Positions 10,112 to 17,980 of a DNA stretch of 64,000 nucleotides are shown piece by piece (within the stretch, counting starts at the first letter, position 1; each line of letters opens with the position of its first letter). This DNA comes from Shewanella gelidimarina. GTDB taxonomy: Bacteria; Pseudomonadota; Gammaproteobacteria; Enterobacterales; Shewanellaceae. The stretch spans positions 62,001-126,000 of the forward strand of contig NZ_JAKIKW010000010.1 of assembly GCF_023283945.1 (NCBI RefSeq), given 5' to 3'. A model generated the notes under the pieces. The model did not search any database, was not told the origin of the DNA, and was given only the letters and a program-made list of their open reading frames with translations. The position numbers and the translations under genes are program-made.

Positions 10112-10407
10112 GATTTGCGTATCCGGTGCTTTAGCCCATTTGAGGGCAAGTGAAAAGATTTAGCGCGACATTATACAGTCTAGGGCGATATTTGCGCTAG
10201 TCATGACAGTTTGGCCTGATAATATTTTATTCTAGCGGCACTTTTCAGACTAATTTTGCTGTATCCGCCTAAAACACTGACATCTTCAGGCAAATTGGGT
10301 AGGCTATTTCTTTAGGTTTGAACATAAGAACCAGCTTGATTTGTAGTTAAGCGGATAGCGATCCGTTTATTAGTCAGATTCCATTGAGAAGGTAGGTATA
10401 TCAAGGT

Positions 10408-11523
10408 ATGCAGTTTACGGCACTTTTTTGTTTAGTCGGTCGCGACAACGGCCAGCGGTTCGCCAGCATCAGTGGCTTGGTTTTCTTTGTTTTGTTGCTG
10501 GCAGCAGTGGTGTCAGACTCTGCATCGGTCCTGTATCTCGTCGGCCTGCTACTGGCGCCAATATTGGCATTAACCAGCCTTAGGCGATTGCGTGATAGTG
10601 GTAAATCATCAAAGCTGGCGGCACTGACGCTGGCACCATGGGGGTTGATTATGCTGACGTTAGCGCATATCGACAGCGTGATGTTGCTGATCACTCTTAT
10701 GCTTTTTGCTGGATTGGCGGTGGGTTATGTGGCTATTTTGCCCGCCATCTCAGTCAGTCATTACAAGCAGGGCTATTCGGGACCGATAGACATGAACGCC
10801 AATGTAACGGTCAATAATGCTCGAGTACGAGTCGAACCTACATTAAGCGACGCTAAGTCTGACGTTGACGGGCACTCAGCGGCTTTTGTTGACCGAACCG
10901 CTGGTATTAAAGAGAGCAGTACTGCATCTTCTAATGAAAATGAACGGGATACACTAACATCGCACAGATCTAATAAGAGCAGTGCGGGTTTAATATCGCT
11001 ACAGCATTGGTTACTAGAGCATAAAAAGGTCGCGTTTTCTGCTGCCGCTTCATTAATGCTGGTGATGCTACTACTTAGTGTTTGGTCAGTTATCCCAAAT
11101 GACGATGTGAGCGCCGCAGAGCAGGATATTGCTGAGGTGAGAAGCATCCCTAATAAACCTATCATCGCGCGTGAAATTACCACGCTACCAGATGGGTTTA
11201 GCTTGGTGCTTGAAGATGACGTGTTAATCGTAAGATGGCTTGGTGAAACAGGCTCGCCGACAAAATTATGGTCGCTTGCCACTGCCAAAGGCGATAGAGC
11301 GTGTTCAGCGCTGACGTTTAATAATGGCACTGAATATCGCACCGTTGCGGTCGATTTATTGGCTGATACCGGTACAGAAGCTCGCTTTTCACCCCTCGAC
11401 ACTAAAGCGATTATTGTGGATATGGCACGCCGAGGAAATGTGAGTTTATGTGGCTATAACTTTAGTTTGAAAGGCAGCCAAGCAGCCATTGGAAAAGTGG
11501 CCGCATTCTCAACCTATTTATAA
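10408..11523 (+). CDS. DUF805-like membrane protein of unknown function
   Basis: A 371-residue protein. The first ~130 residues contain about four hydrophobic segments and a motif LTSLRRLRDSGKSS that resembles the RRLhDtGrSG signature of DUF805 proteins. A polar linker of low complexity follows, then a fifth transmembrane segment near residue 215 (KVAFSAAASLMLVMLLLSVW) and a ~130-residue soluble domain with two Cys (RACSALTF and SLCGYNF), probably periplasmic. The DUF805 link is from memory of the motif. The function is unknown. It is followed by the sugar nucleotidyltransferase gene on the same strand, 125 bp downstream. Confidence 0.65.
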   Translation: MQFTALFCLVGRDNGQRFASISGLVFFVLLLAAVVSDSASVLYLVGLLLAPILALTSLRRLRDSGKSSKLAALTLAPWGLIMLTLAHIDSVMLLITLMLFAGLAVGYVAILPAISVSHYKQGYSGPIDMNANVTVNNARVRVEPTLSDAKSDVDGHSAAFVDRTAGIKESSTASSNENERDTLTSHRSNKSSAGLISLQHWLLEHKKVAFSAAASLMLVMLLLSVWSVIPNDDVSAAEQDIAEVRSIPNKPIIAREITTLPDGFSLVLEDDVLIVRWLGETGSPTKLWSLATAKGDRACSALTFNNGTEYRTVAVDLLADTGTEARFSPLDTKAIIVDMARRGNVSLCGYNFSLKGSQAAIGKVAAFSTYL

Positions 11524-11648
11524 ACTGCTGTATCAGTATGATGTAATAGTGGAAATTGGTGGGTAGAGTCATTAAACTGCTTCGCCTTAACTTTATATGC
11601 TACGTCGTGTGATTCTAGCGATGATTAGAACGCTTGATAGGTAACACA

Positions 11649-12545
11649 ATGCCAGATTTAACCTTGGTTATTCTTGCCGCTGGTTTAGGCACCCGTTTTG
11701 GTGGTGATAAACAGCTTGCGGCACTCGGTCCCAATGGCGAGACCATGCTGGAGTTATCACTGCAAAGCGCGCATCGAGCTGGCTTTACAAAAGCAGTGTT
11801 AGTGATTCGGCCTGAACTGGCCGACACTTTAGATACGCTATTAGCGAATAAGTTACCCAGTGATTTTGTTTGCGACTACTGCATACAGTCACTCGATGAC
11901 CTCCCTGTATCCGCGGTGCAATATGCCGATGTAGCATCGCGTAAAAAACCCTGGGGCACAGCACATGCCCTCTGGAGTGCAAGAAAACAGGTATTGGGTC
12001 CCATGGCGGTTATTAATGCTGATGACTTTTATGGCGACAGTGCATTTGTATTGTTGGCTCAAGGGTTACTCAAAAGCACTGACGATTGGATGATGGTTGC
12101 CTATCCGATTAACTTAACCTTGTCAGATAATGGCGGTGTTAATCGTGGTTTATGTGCCGTGGACAATGGCAAGTTAGTCGATGTTGCAGAATGGCTAGGC
12201 ATTCAATCGCATTCAAATGGATTGGTCGGCACTCTTGCCGGTAAGCGGGCAAACATTGCAGACAATGCGTTGGTATCGATGACATGTTGGGGCTTTAAAG
12301 CCGATATTTTTGATGTTCTCGAAACGCAGTTAAGCCGCTTTCTCATTGAACATGGCAGGCTCGCTAAAAGTGAGTGCTACTTGCCGAGTGTAGTGCAAGC
12401 GAGATTGCAAGAAAGTGCTAATAGTCACACAGACACTCGAAGTGTTTATGTCAGTGTGGCGCAGGAATCTTGGTATGGGGTTACTTACCCTGAAGATGCC
12501 AAGTGGGTTAAACAGAAATTATTAGAAAAATTAGCGGCATCGTAA
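11649..12545 (+). CDS. NTP-transferase-type sugar nucleotidyltransferase
   Basis: A 298-residue Rossmann-type nucleotidyltransferase. The N-terminal signature LVILAAGLGTRFGGDKQLAAL binds the NTP phosphates and its Lys contacts the substrate. The metal-binding Asp lies in VINADDFYG near residue 126. Such enzymes join a sugar 1-phosphate to a nucleotide. A TTG 15 bases upstream is also in frame, but the ATG at 11649 has TAGGT placed correctly and begins MPDLTLV. The next gene, 90 bp downstream, is a NahK-like anomeric kinase that could supply the sugar 1-phosphate, suggesting a two-step salvage route to an NDP-sugar. The exact sugar and nucleotide cannot be read from the sequence. Confidence 0.8.
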   Translation: MPDLTLVILAAGLGTRFGGDKQLAALGPNGETMLELSLQSAHRAGFTKAVLVIRPELADTLDTLLANKLPSDFVCDYCIQSLDDLPVSAVQYADVASRKKPWGTAHALWSARKQVLGPMAVINADDFYGDSAFVLLAQGLLKSTDDWMMVAYPINLTLSDNGGVNRGLCAVDNGKLVDVAEWLGIQSHSNGLVGTLAGKRANIADNALVSMTCWGFKADIFDVLETQLSRFLIEHGRLAKSECYLPSVVQARLQESANSHTDTRSVYVSVAQESWYGVTYPEDAKWVKQKLLEKLAAS

Positions 12546-12635
12546 TTAGCGCAGCTATTACATAATGAGTTTGCACGGAAACCTGGACTATACACAGGTA
12601 GAAGCAACGATTTTGACAGAGAACTGGAGAGTTGG

Positions 12636-13703
12636 GTGATTGATTTTATAAGACAAAACGTTTTGTCGCATTTTGGCGAAAAGATGGACAATGCCAAGGT
12701 GTCCCCATTGGGGAATGGCCATATAAATCATACTTTTTTAGTACGCTGGCCAGCAGGTGAGCTGGTGCTGCAAAAAATCAATACTCAAGTTTTTACAACG
12801 CCTGAAGCCTTAGTTAATAACTCAGACAAGATTAGCCGCCATTTAGCGGGTAAAAGTCAGAATAAGCAATATCAGCTACAAGTTGTCTCCCCTGAATTAA
12901 CCCAAGATGGTGCCTTGTCGATTGATCTCGGTGAAGGCGGTTTTTGGCGCGCGCTTAATTACTTACCTCATAGCGTTAGTGTCGATGTTGTTAGTACAGA
13001 ATCTCATGCTGAAATAGCCGCTCAAGCCTTTGGTCACTTCTCTGGTGCTTTAAGCGATCTCGATGCCGAGTTGCTTGAAGATGTTATTCCCAATTTTCAC
13101 CATCTACCAGGACGCATCGAGCTGTTGTCGAAAGCTGTCGCACAAGACTCTAAGGCACGCCTAAGTGAGTGTCAGCAATGGGTTGATTTCGTTATGGCGC
13201 AAACAGAGTTACTGCAGGAACTCGCAGAAGTGGAAGCAACGTTGCCGCGGCGTATTTGCCATAACGACACCAAAATTAATAACATGTTGTTTGATAAGCG
13301 CGACATGAGCAGTTTGGCCATTATTGACCTTGATACCTGTATGAAAGGTTATTTGATGTATGACTTTGGCGATATGGTGCGGACTTTTTGCAGTCCTGAA
13401 GAGGAAGATTCAACCACGCTTGATAATGTGCGGGTGCGCGAGTCAATTTTTGCTGCCATCTGTAAAGGTTATTTGGGCGAGCTTGCGCCGATATTGTCAG
13501 ATGTTGAGCGACAAAGTTTGTGGCTAGGCGCTAGGGTCATTTGTTTAATGATCGGGGTTAGGTTTTTAACCGACCACCTCAATGGGGACGTGTATTTTCA
13601 TATTCATCATGAGGGTCACAACCTTGAGCGCGCCGCTAATCAATTTACCTTGTATCTAAGTTTATTGAGCCAACAAGATACTCTTAGCGCTTATTTGAAA
13701 TAA
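12636..13703 (+). CDS. APH-family kinase resembling N-acetylhexosamine 1-kinase (NahK)
   Basis: A 355-residue phosphotransferase with the aminoglycoside-kinase fold. The N-lobe has a glycine-rich turn GNGHINHTFLV. The catalytic loop ICHNDTKINNMLFD (near residue 210) and the metal motif IIDLDTCMKGYLMYDFGD (near residue 230) are complete. From memory these stretches, the QKINTQVF segment and RFLTDHLNGDVYF match bifidobacterial NahK much better than aminoglycoside or choline kinases. NahK makes GlcNAc/GalNAc 1-phosphate. The start is GTG, preceded by GGAGAG. Its neighbour is a nucleotidyltransferase, consistent with the pair making an activated sugar. It is unlikely to be a resistance gene. Confidence 0.75.
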   Translation: MIDFIRQNVLSHFGEKMDNAKVSPLGNGHINHTFLVRWPAGELVLQKINTQVFTTPEALVNNSDKISRHLAGKSQNKQYQLQVVSPELTQDGALSIDLGEGGFWRALNYLPHSVSVDVVSTESHAEIAAQAFGHFSGALSDLDAELLEDVIPNFHHLPGRIELLSKAVAQDSKARLSECQQWVDFVMAQTELLQELAEVEATLPRRICHNDTKINNMLFDKRDMSSLAIIDLDTCMKGYLMYDFGDMVRTFCSPEEEDSTTLDNVRVRESIFAAICKGYLGELAPILSDVERQSLWLGARVICLMIGVRFLTDHLNGDVYFHIHHEGHNLERAANQFTLYLSLLSQQDTLSAYLK

Positions 13704-13736
13704 GTGATTAATTTCTAACTCACTGAATCATTGGGA

Positions 13737-13925
13737 TTAGAATCGATCTATTTGGCCAGCGATAAAGTCATTGAGAGTTAGCCTCGGTGGCTTACTTAAC
13801 GACTTATACTGATTCAGTTTACCTATCCACTCCATAATAAAGTCATGCCTAAGGGGTGGCTTTAATCAATTTTCAAACATACCCACTTGCTAATTTTTTG
13901 GTGGTAACAAAGCATCTCTCATCGT
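13737..13925 (-). pseudogene. relic of a second SRAP (YedK/HMCES) gene, C-terminal end
   Basis: Read on the minus strand, these bases encode the last ~60 residues of an SRAP protein clearly related to the intact gene at 23042. The terminal stretch, RHDFIMEWIGKLNQYKSLSK followed by PPRLTLNDF, parallels RHDFIVEQIDKPSQYKPIGK followed by PSRLTPNDF. Upstream it continues in the same frame as GMFEN-stop-LKPPL (intact MFSALLKPAL), then PKN-stop-QVGMF (intact PENQQVDMF). Two in-frame stops and the absence of the N-terminal catalytic MCGR show it is dead. The rest of the 397-bp gap (13704-14100) holds nothing else recognisable. Confidence 0.85.
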
Positions 13926-14100
13926 TTCCTCTTCCGCTAGAAAGCCTACGGTCTTCAATAAAGTCTGATGCACAATTAAATACATTATCTAGGGTGCTAA
14001 CATATTGTGATTGGTGCGAGCCAATGATGATCTACCGCGAATAAGAGAGCCCCATAAAACTGAGGCGATATACACTCTTCGTTGATGTGAATATTAGCGG

Positions 14101-14760
14101 CTAACGATATAAACGGGCGGTCATAGGAACCAGATTTAATCTCTGGATCAGTCCCTCTAAATAGGCTTGAGTCAGCAATGCTATGCCGCGATAGAAGTCG
14201 GTTGTGGCATGTTCAGTCATAAGTTCCAGGCAACGACCCGACCAGGGGAGTAGGTGTTGCTGAAGCAGGATCATGCAGCTGCGCTCCAGTGATTCGCTAT
14301 CTTCTGTTTGCGCCCATTGGGTAAACATTTGATCCAAGACGGCGAAAAACAGGCCGATATGATCCACCGGTTGATTGCTATCGAGCTCGAAGCTGATCCC
14401 TTGCTCTTGATAAAAAGCCATCAGTGCCATAGTCGACTTGTCATTGAGGAGTTGTCTTTCGCTTAAGTAGACCGATCCCCAAGGTACGGCATTGGGTTCA
14501 CCCGGACCATAGAAGAGTTGTGCATAATCCAATTTTAAGGTTTGTTGTTTATCTACAGTCCATTGACCTAGATAGTTGGATAGTAACTCTCGACCACTCT
14601 TTTCTTCGGCAGATGACGTAAACTCAGGCCAGCTTTGGGCCACACCATGCCCAATAAAACCCTGGATCAATTCAGGTGTCGGATCGTTAAATAATACATT
14701 GTGAAGAATGCGCGCAATGCCTTGATATTCTAAGATCTCATTTTCAGTAAGGGATGACAT
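14101..14760 (-). CDS. dmsG: TorD/DmsD-family chaperone DmsG
   Basis: A 219-residue all-helical protein of the TorD/DmsD family, which binds the Tat signal of molybdoenzymes such as DmsA and helps cofactor insertion before export. The family core is visible in LDYAQLFYGPGEPNAVPWGSV, here with segment YAQLFYGPGEPNAVPWGS, and in the downstream segment DHIGLFFAVLDQM. The start is placed at MSSLTENEI because GAGG lies 5 bases before that ATG; the frame is open 15 codons further. It follows dmsB but is separated from it by a strong terminator, so expression may depend on read-through or its own promoter. The position matches dmsG of the Shewanella dmsEFABGH operon, from memory. Confidence 0.85.
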   Translation of the reverse strand: MSSLTENEILEYQGIARILHNVLFNDPTPELIQGFIGHGVAQSWPEFTSSAEEKSGRELLSNYLGQWTVDKQQTLKLDYAQLFYGPGEPNAVPWGSVYLSERQLLNDKSTMALMAFYQEQGISFELDSNQPVDHIGLFFAVLDQMFTQWAQTEDSESLERSCMILLQQHLLPWSGRCLELMTEHATTDFYRGIALLTQAYLEGLIQRLNLVPMTARLYR

Positions 14761-14813
14761 ACTAACCTCATTTGTTGCACTAAAATTTGTCGGGACTAAT
14801 CGCAAGAACCAGC

Positions 14814-14844
14814 AAAAAAGATGCCATTCAAAATGAATGGCATC
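14814..14844 (-). terminator. intrinsic terminator between dmsB and dmsG
   Basis: GATGCCATTC and GAATGGCATC are perfect 10-base arms around a 5-base loop, followed on the minus strand by T6. It lies 10 bases past the dmsB stop and 60 bases before the dmsG start, so it should lower dmsG transcript relative to dmsEFAB. Confidence 0.85.
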
Positions 14845-14853
14845 AAGCGGGGG

Positions 14854-15489
14854 TTAAACTTCTGAGTTGTTTAACACTTTGCCATCGGTGCTGCTACTAG
14901 GGCGAGCGTGACGGTTAGGTTTCATCAACAAGTTTGGTGAGGTTACGCTGCTATTTGGCATAGGCGCAAAGTTAGGTTGAACTGCACCTGGGTATTTAGC
15001 CTTAAGTTCATCCATGGTACCAAAATCAATAGCACGCATTGGGCAAGACTCGACACATGAAGGTTGTTTACCCTCGGCCAGACGCTCAAAACAACCATCA
15101 CATTTGGTCATTACCTTACGATCTTTGTCTATTTGTGGTGCATCGTATGGACAGGCTCTTGCGCAGCTTTCACAACCGATACACAGATCCGCAGCCACAT
15201 GAACTAAACCATCTTCGCGGCGCTTGTGCATCGCGCCAGTCGGACAAGCCTTAACACACACAGGCTCAGAGCAGTGGTTACAACCTAAAGAGGTGTAATA
15301 AGCGAAAACATCTTGGTTGATACTACCGTCAGCATTCTCTGTCCAAGTACCACCGCCATATTCATACACACGGCGCCAGTTGATACCTACAGGAAGATCT
15401 TTGCGATCTTTACAGGCGATTTGGCAGGTTTTACAACCAGTACATTTACTTGCATCGACATAAAAGCCGTATTGAACATTATTACTCAT
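14854..15489 (-). CDS. dmsB: DMSO reductase iron-sulfur subunit DmsB
   Basis: A 211-residue ferredoxin-like electron-transfer subunit with four [4Fe-4S] cluster motifs. The first is CTGCKTCQIAC near residue 17. The others are CNHCSEPVCVKACP, CIGCESCARACPYDAP and CDGCFERLAEGKQPSCVESCP. It would pass electrons to the molybdopterin subunit DmsA. It has no signal peptide, so it must be co-exported with the Tat-tagged DmsA. The last ~30 residues (Ser/Pro/Asn-rich) are variable. It starts 12 bp after the dmsA stop. Confidence 0.95.
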   Translation of the reverse strand: MSNNVQYGFYVDASKCTGCKTCQIACKDRKDLPVGINWRRVYEYGGGTWTENADGSINQDVFAYYTSLGCNHCSEPVCVKACPTGAMHKRREDGLVHVAADLCIGCESCARACPYDAPQIDKDRKVMTKCDGCFERLAEGKQPSCVESCPMRAIDFGTMDELKAKYPGAVQPNFAPMPNSSVTSPNLLMKPNRHARPSSSTDGKVLNNSEV

Positions 15490-15501
15490 TGTAAGCTCCT
15501 A

Positions 15502-17940
15502 TTAGGCTTTACGGATTTCAACTAGGTTAGTGTGCTGTGGGTTACCCTTGGTGATAGGGGTCGTTCTATGCGTGGTTAACACATTTAAACAACCACCTTT
15601 ATCAACGCTGCCACCTGGTTGGAACCACGCGCCTTGACCTAAAGCTGTTACGCCGATCATGATTCTTGGAGTGACTTTAACTTCAACTTCAATGGTGCCA
15701 CGGTCATTAAATATGTGGACTTTATCTCCGGTTGCTAGCCCGCGAGATTGAGCATCAATCGGGTTCATCCAAACTGCATCTTGTACTGCTTCACGCAGCC
15801 AAGGCACGTTGTGGAAACTGGAGTGAGCACGGCCTTTGGTGTGATAGCCCGTTAGCTGTAGCGGGTATTTTTCCTTCATGGCGGTATCTTCGAAGCCTTC
15901 CCAAGTCGGTACATACTTAGGTAATGCTGAAATCACATCGCCTGGCTTAAGTTTCCAAGTTTTGGCTTTTTCAGCTAACTGAGAAGAGTAGATCTCAATC
16001 TTACCCGATGGTGTGCCAAGCTTATTATTTACCGGATCTTTACGGAAATCTTCCAGGACAATATAGCTACCGTCTGGCAGATATTTACGATGGATACCTT
16101 GCTTGAGCATCACCTCTTTTACAGGCAGATCTGGCGTAGCAGCTTTGGCTGTAGCATAGAAGCCATCTAACCAATCTTTACGAGTTTTACCTTCGGTGAA
16201 TTCAGCTTCGACACCCATACGCTTAGCAAGGTCGACACAGATTTCATAGATAGGACGAGATTCGAACATAGGGTCAACGCTCGTGCTCATCTGGATAAGT
16301 GTAGCGGTATCACCAGCGGCATAACTTTGGTTGACTAAATCTTCTGACTCTAACCAAGATACGTCAGGTAGCAAGATATCTGCGTACTTAGCACTTGGTG
16401 TCATCCAGTTATCAACGACTAGAATGAATTCACACTTAGATTCATCGCCAACAATTTTAGCTGTTTTATTGACATCAGAGTGTTGGTTGATTAATGCATT
16501 ACCGCCATAGTTGATAATGGCTTTAATGTCATGACCTAGCTTACCATCGCCGTTTGCATCAAGCAGCTCTTTAGGTAGTGCGACACCATCGCTCAAAACG
16601 GTCATATTCTTGCCGTCTTCAACGGCTTGGGTCCATGTAAAGAAAGAAATACCTTTCGTTACAGGGTTGCTTCCAGCTGGCATAGAAGGGGCAGTCATTG
16701 AAGACCCTTTACATAAACCACCACAGTTAGTGCCCGGCAGACCAAGCTGACCTAAAAGAATCGGCAGCATGTAGCCAGCGCGAGTGTTATTTTCACCTGC
16801 AGCTTGACGGTTAAGTGAGGCTGCAATTTGGATAAATGGCGCTTTAGCCGCCGCCAATTCTCTTGCTAACTCAATGATGACATCTTCGGCAATACCAGTG
16901 ATCTTGGCAGCCCAAGCAGGGGTTTTAGCATTCACGCCCGGAGTTGAGTCACTAGCCGTTTTGTTATCTAAAATATAAGATTTGTAGCTTTCTTCATATC
17001 CTACGCCAGCTGGCATAGTCTTTTCATCATAGCCAACACAGTATTTATCAAGGAAAGCTTGATTCACGGTATTAGTGGTTATCCACTCGTAAGCTAAGGC
17101 TTCAAATAATGCCGCATCTGTACCTGGACGAATCGCTAGCCATTGATCTTCTTTACCAACAGCTGAGTCGGTATAACGTGGATCGATGATGATAGTCTTA
17201 AATTTCTTGCTTTGCTTCAGTGATAAAAAGTCGTAAGCCTCACCTGAACCACTCATGCGGATCTCAGATGGGTTATAACCAACCATTAGCACAAGATCTG
17301 AGTTCTTCATTTCAGAAACAGAGCTGCCTTGCCAACCTGGACCAGCAGAACCGTATGTTTTTCCTGCTGCTTCATAGATTTGCGACCAGCTATAATCGCC
17401 ATTAGAGTTCAGGAAACCGCCTTTAAGGTTCATTAAACGCTTAAGACAGCCGGTACCTGAAAAGTGATAACGTGCACCTGAATCATAGGTAAAGTGTACT
17501 GACTCGTTGCCATACTGATCGATAGTATCTTGCAGCTTTTCAGCAACAATATCTAAAGCCTCATCCCAAGTGATACGCTCAAACTGTCCTGCACCACGAG
17601 GGCCTACACGCTTCATTGGGTACTTTAATCTGTCGGGAGCATAAACACGCTTACGCAGTGAGCGGCCACGAGGGCATGCACGTACATCATGATCGCCATA
17701 CTTATCACTAACCGTAAAGTTTGACTCCACTCGGGTAATGACACCCTCTTTAGAGTACACGCGAACTGGACAGTTAGAGCCACAGTTAACCAAACAAGCC
17801 GACCAGTTCATCTTCTCAACAGCCGTTGTCGGTGTAGTTGGTGCGACGACTTCAGCATCACTTGAGCTAGAGTTACAACCTGTAACTGTCGCTGCACAGC
17901 CCATTGCGGCACTCATTTTTAAGAAACTTCTGCGTTCCAT
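15502..17940 (-). CDS. dmsA: DMSO reductase molybdopterin catalytic subunit DmsA
   Basis: An 812-residue Mo-bisMGD oxidoreductase reducing dimethyl sulfoxide (and probably related S- or N-oxides). The N-terminus carries a Tat motif (ERRSFLKM) and a lipobox-like TVTGC, consistent with an exported, possibly lipid-anchored enzyme. A [4Fe-4S] motif CLVNCGSNC plus a fourth Cys in RACPRGRS follows near residues 49-88. The segment GDYSWSQIY aligns with the Mo-ligand Ser region of DmsA. The C-terminal molydop-binding domain begins near residue 690 (YPLQLTGYHTKGRAHS). In Shewanella this enzyme acts outside the outer membrane, fed by DmsEF; the neighbours here support that arrangement. Confidence 0.95.
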   Translation of the reverse strand: MERRSFLKMSAAMGCAATVTGCNSSSSDAEVVAPTTPTTAVEKMNWSACLVNCGSNCPVRVYSKEGVITRVESNFTVSDKYGDHDVRACPRGRSLRKRVYAPDRLKYPMKRVGPRGAGQFERITWDEALDIVAEKLQDTIDQYGNESVHFTYDSGARYHFSGTGCLKRLMNLKGGFLNSNGDYSWSQIYEAAGKTYGSAGPGWQGSSVSEMKNSDLVLMVGYNPSEIRMSGSGEAYDFLSLKQSKKFKTIIIDPRYTDSAVGKEDQWLAIRPGTDAALFEALAYEWITTNTVNQAFLDKYCVGYDEKTMPAGVGYEESYKSYILDNKTASDSTPGVNAKTPAWAAKITGIAEDVIIELARELAAAKAPFIQIAASLNRQAAGENNTRAGYMLPILLGQLGLPGTNCGGLCKGSSMTAPSMPAGSNPVTKGISFFTWTQAVEDGKNMTVLSDGVALPKELLDANGDGKLGHDIKAIINYGGNALINQHSDVNKTAKIVGDESKCEFILVVDNWMTPSAKYADILLPDVSWLESEDLVNQSYAAGDTATLIQMSTSVDPMFESRPIYEICVDLAKRMGVEAEFTEGKTRKDWLDGFYATAKAATPDLPVKEVMLKQGIHRKYLPDGSYIVLEDFRKDPVNNKLGTPSGKIEIYSSQLAEKAKTWKLKPGDVISALPKYVPTWEGFEDTAMKEKYPLQLTGYHTKGRAHSSFHNVPWLREAVQDAVWMNPIDAQSRGLATGDKVHIFNDRGTIEVEVKVTPRIMIGVTALGQGAWFQPGGSVDKGGCLNVLTTHRTTPITKGNPQHTNLVEIRKA

Positions 17941-17980
17941 TATCTTTTCCTCATTGCAGTTATGATTAGCACTGTTTGCA

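Noticed and set aside
12636..13703. Aminoglycoside resistance gene
   Set aside because: The fold is APH-like, but the motif set resembles NahK and the neighbour is a sugar nucleotidyltransferase.
13856..14044. Plus-strand 62-codon ORF in the NahK-dmsG gap
   Set aside because: It overlaps the antisense of the SRAP relic and has no SD or domain.
15014..15254. Cys-rich plus-strand frames opposite dmsB
   Set aside because: They are antisense to the ferredoxin Cys codons and lack start signals.
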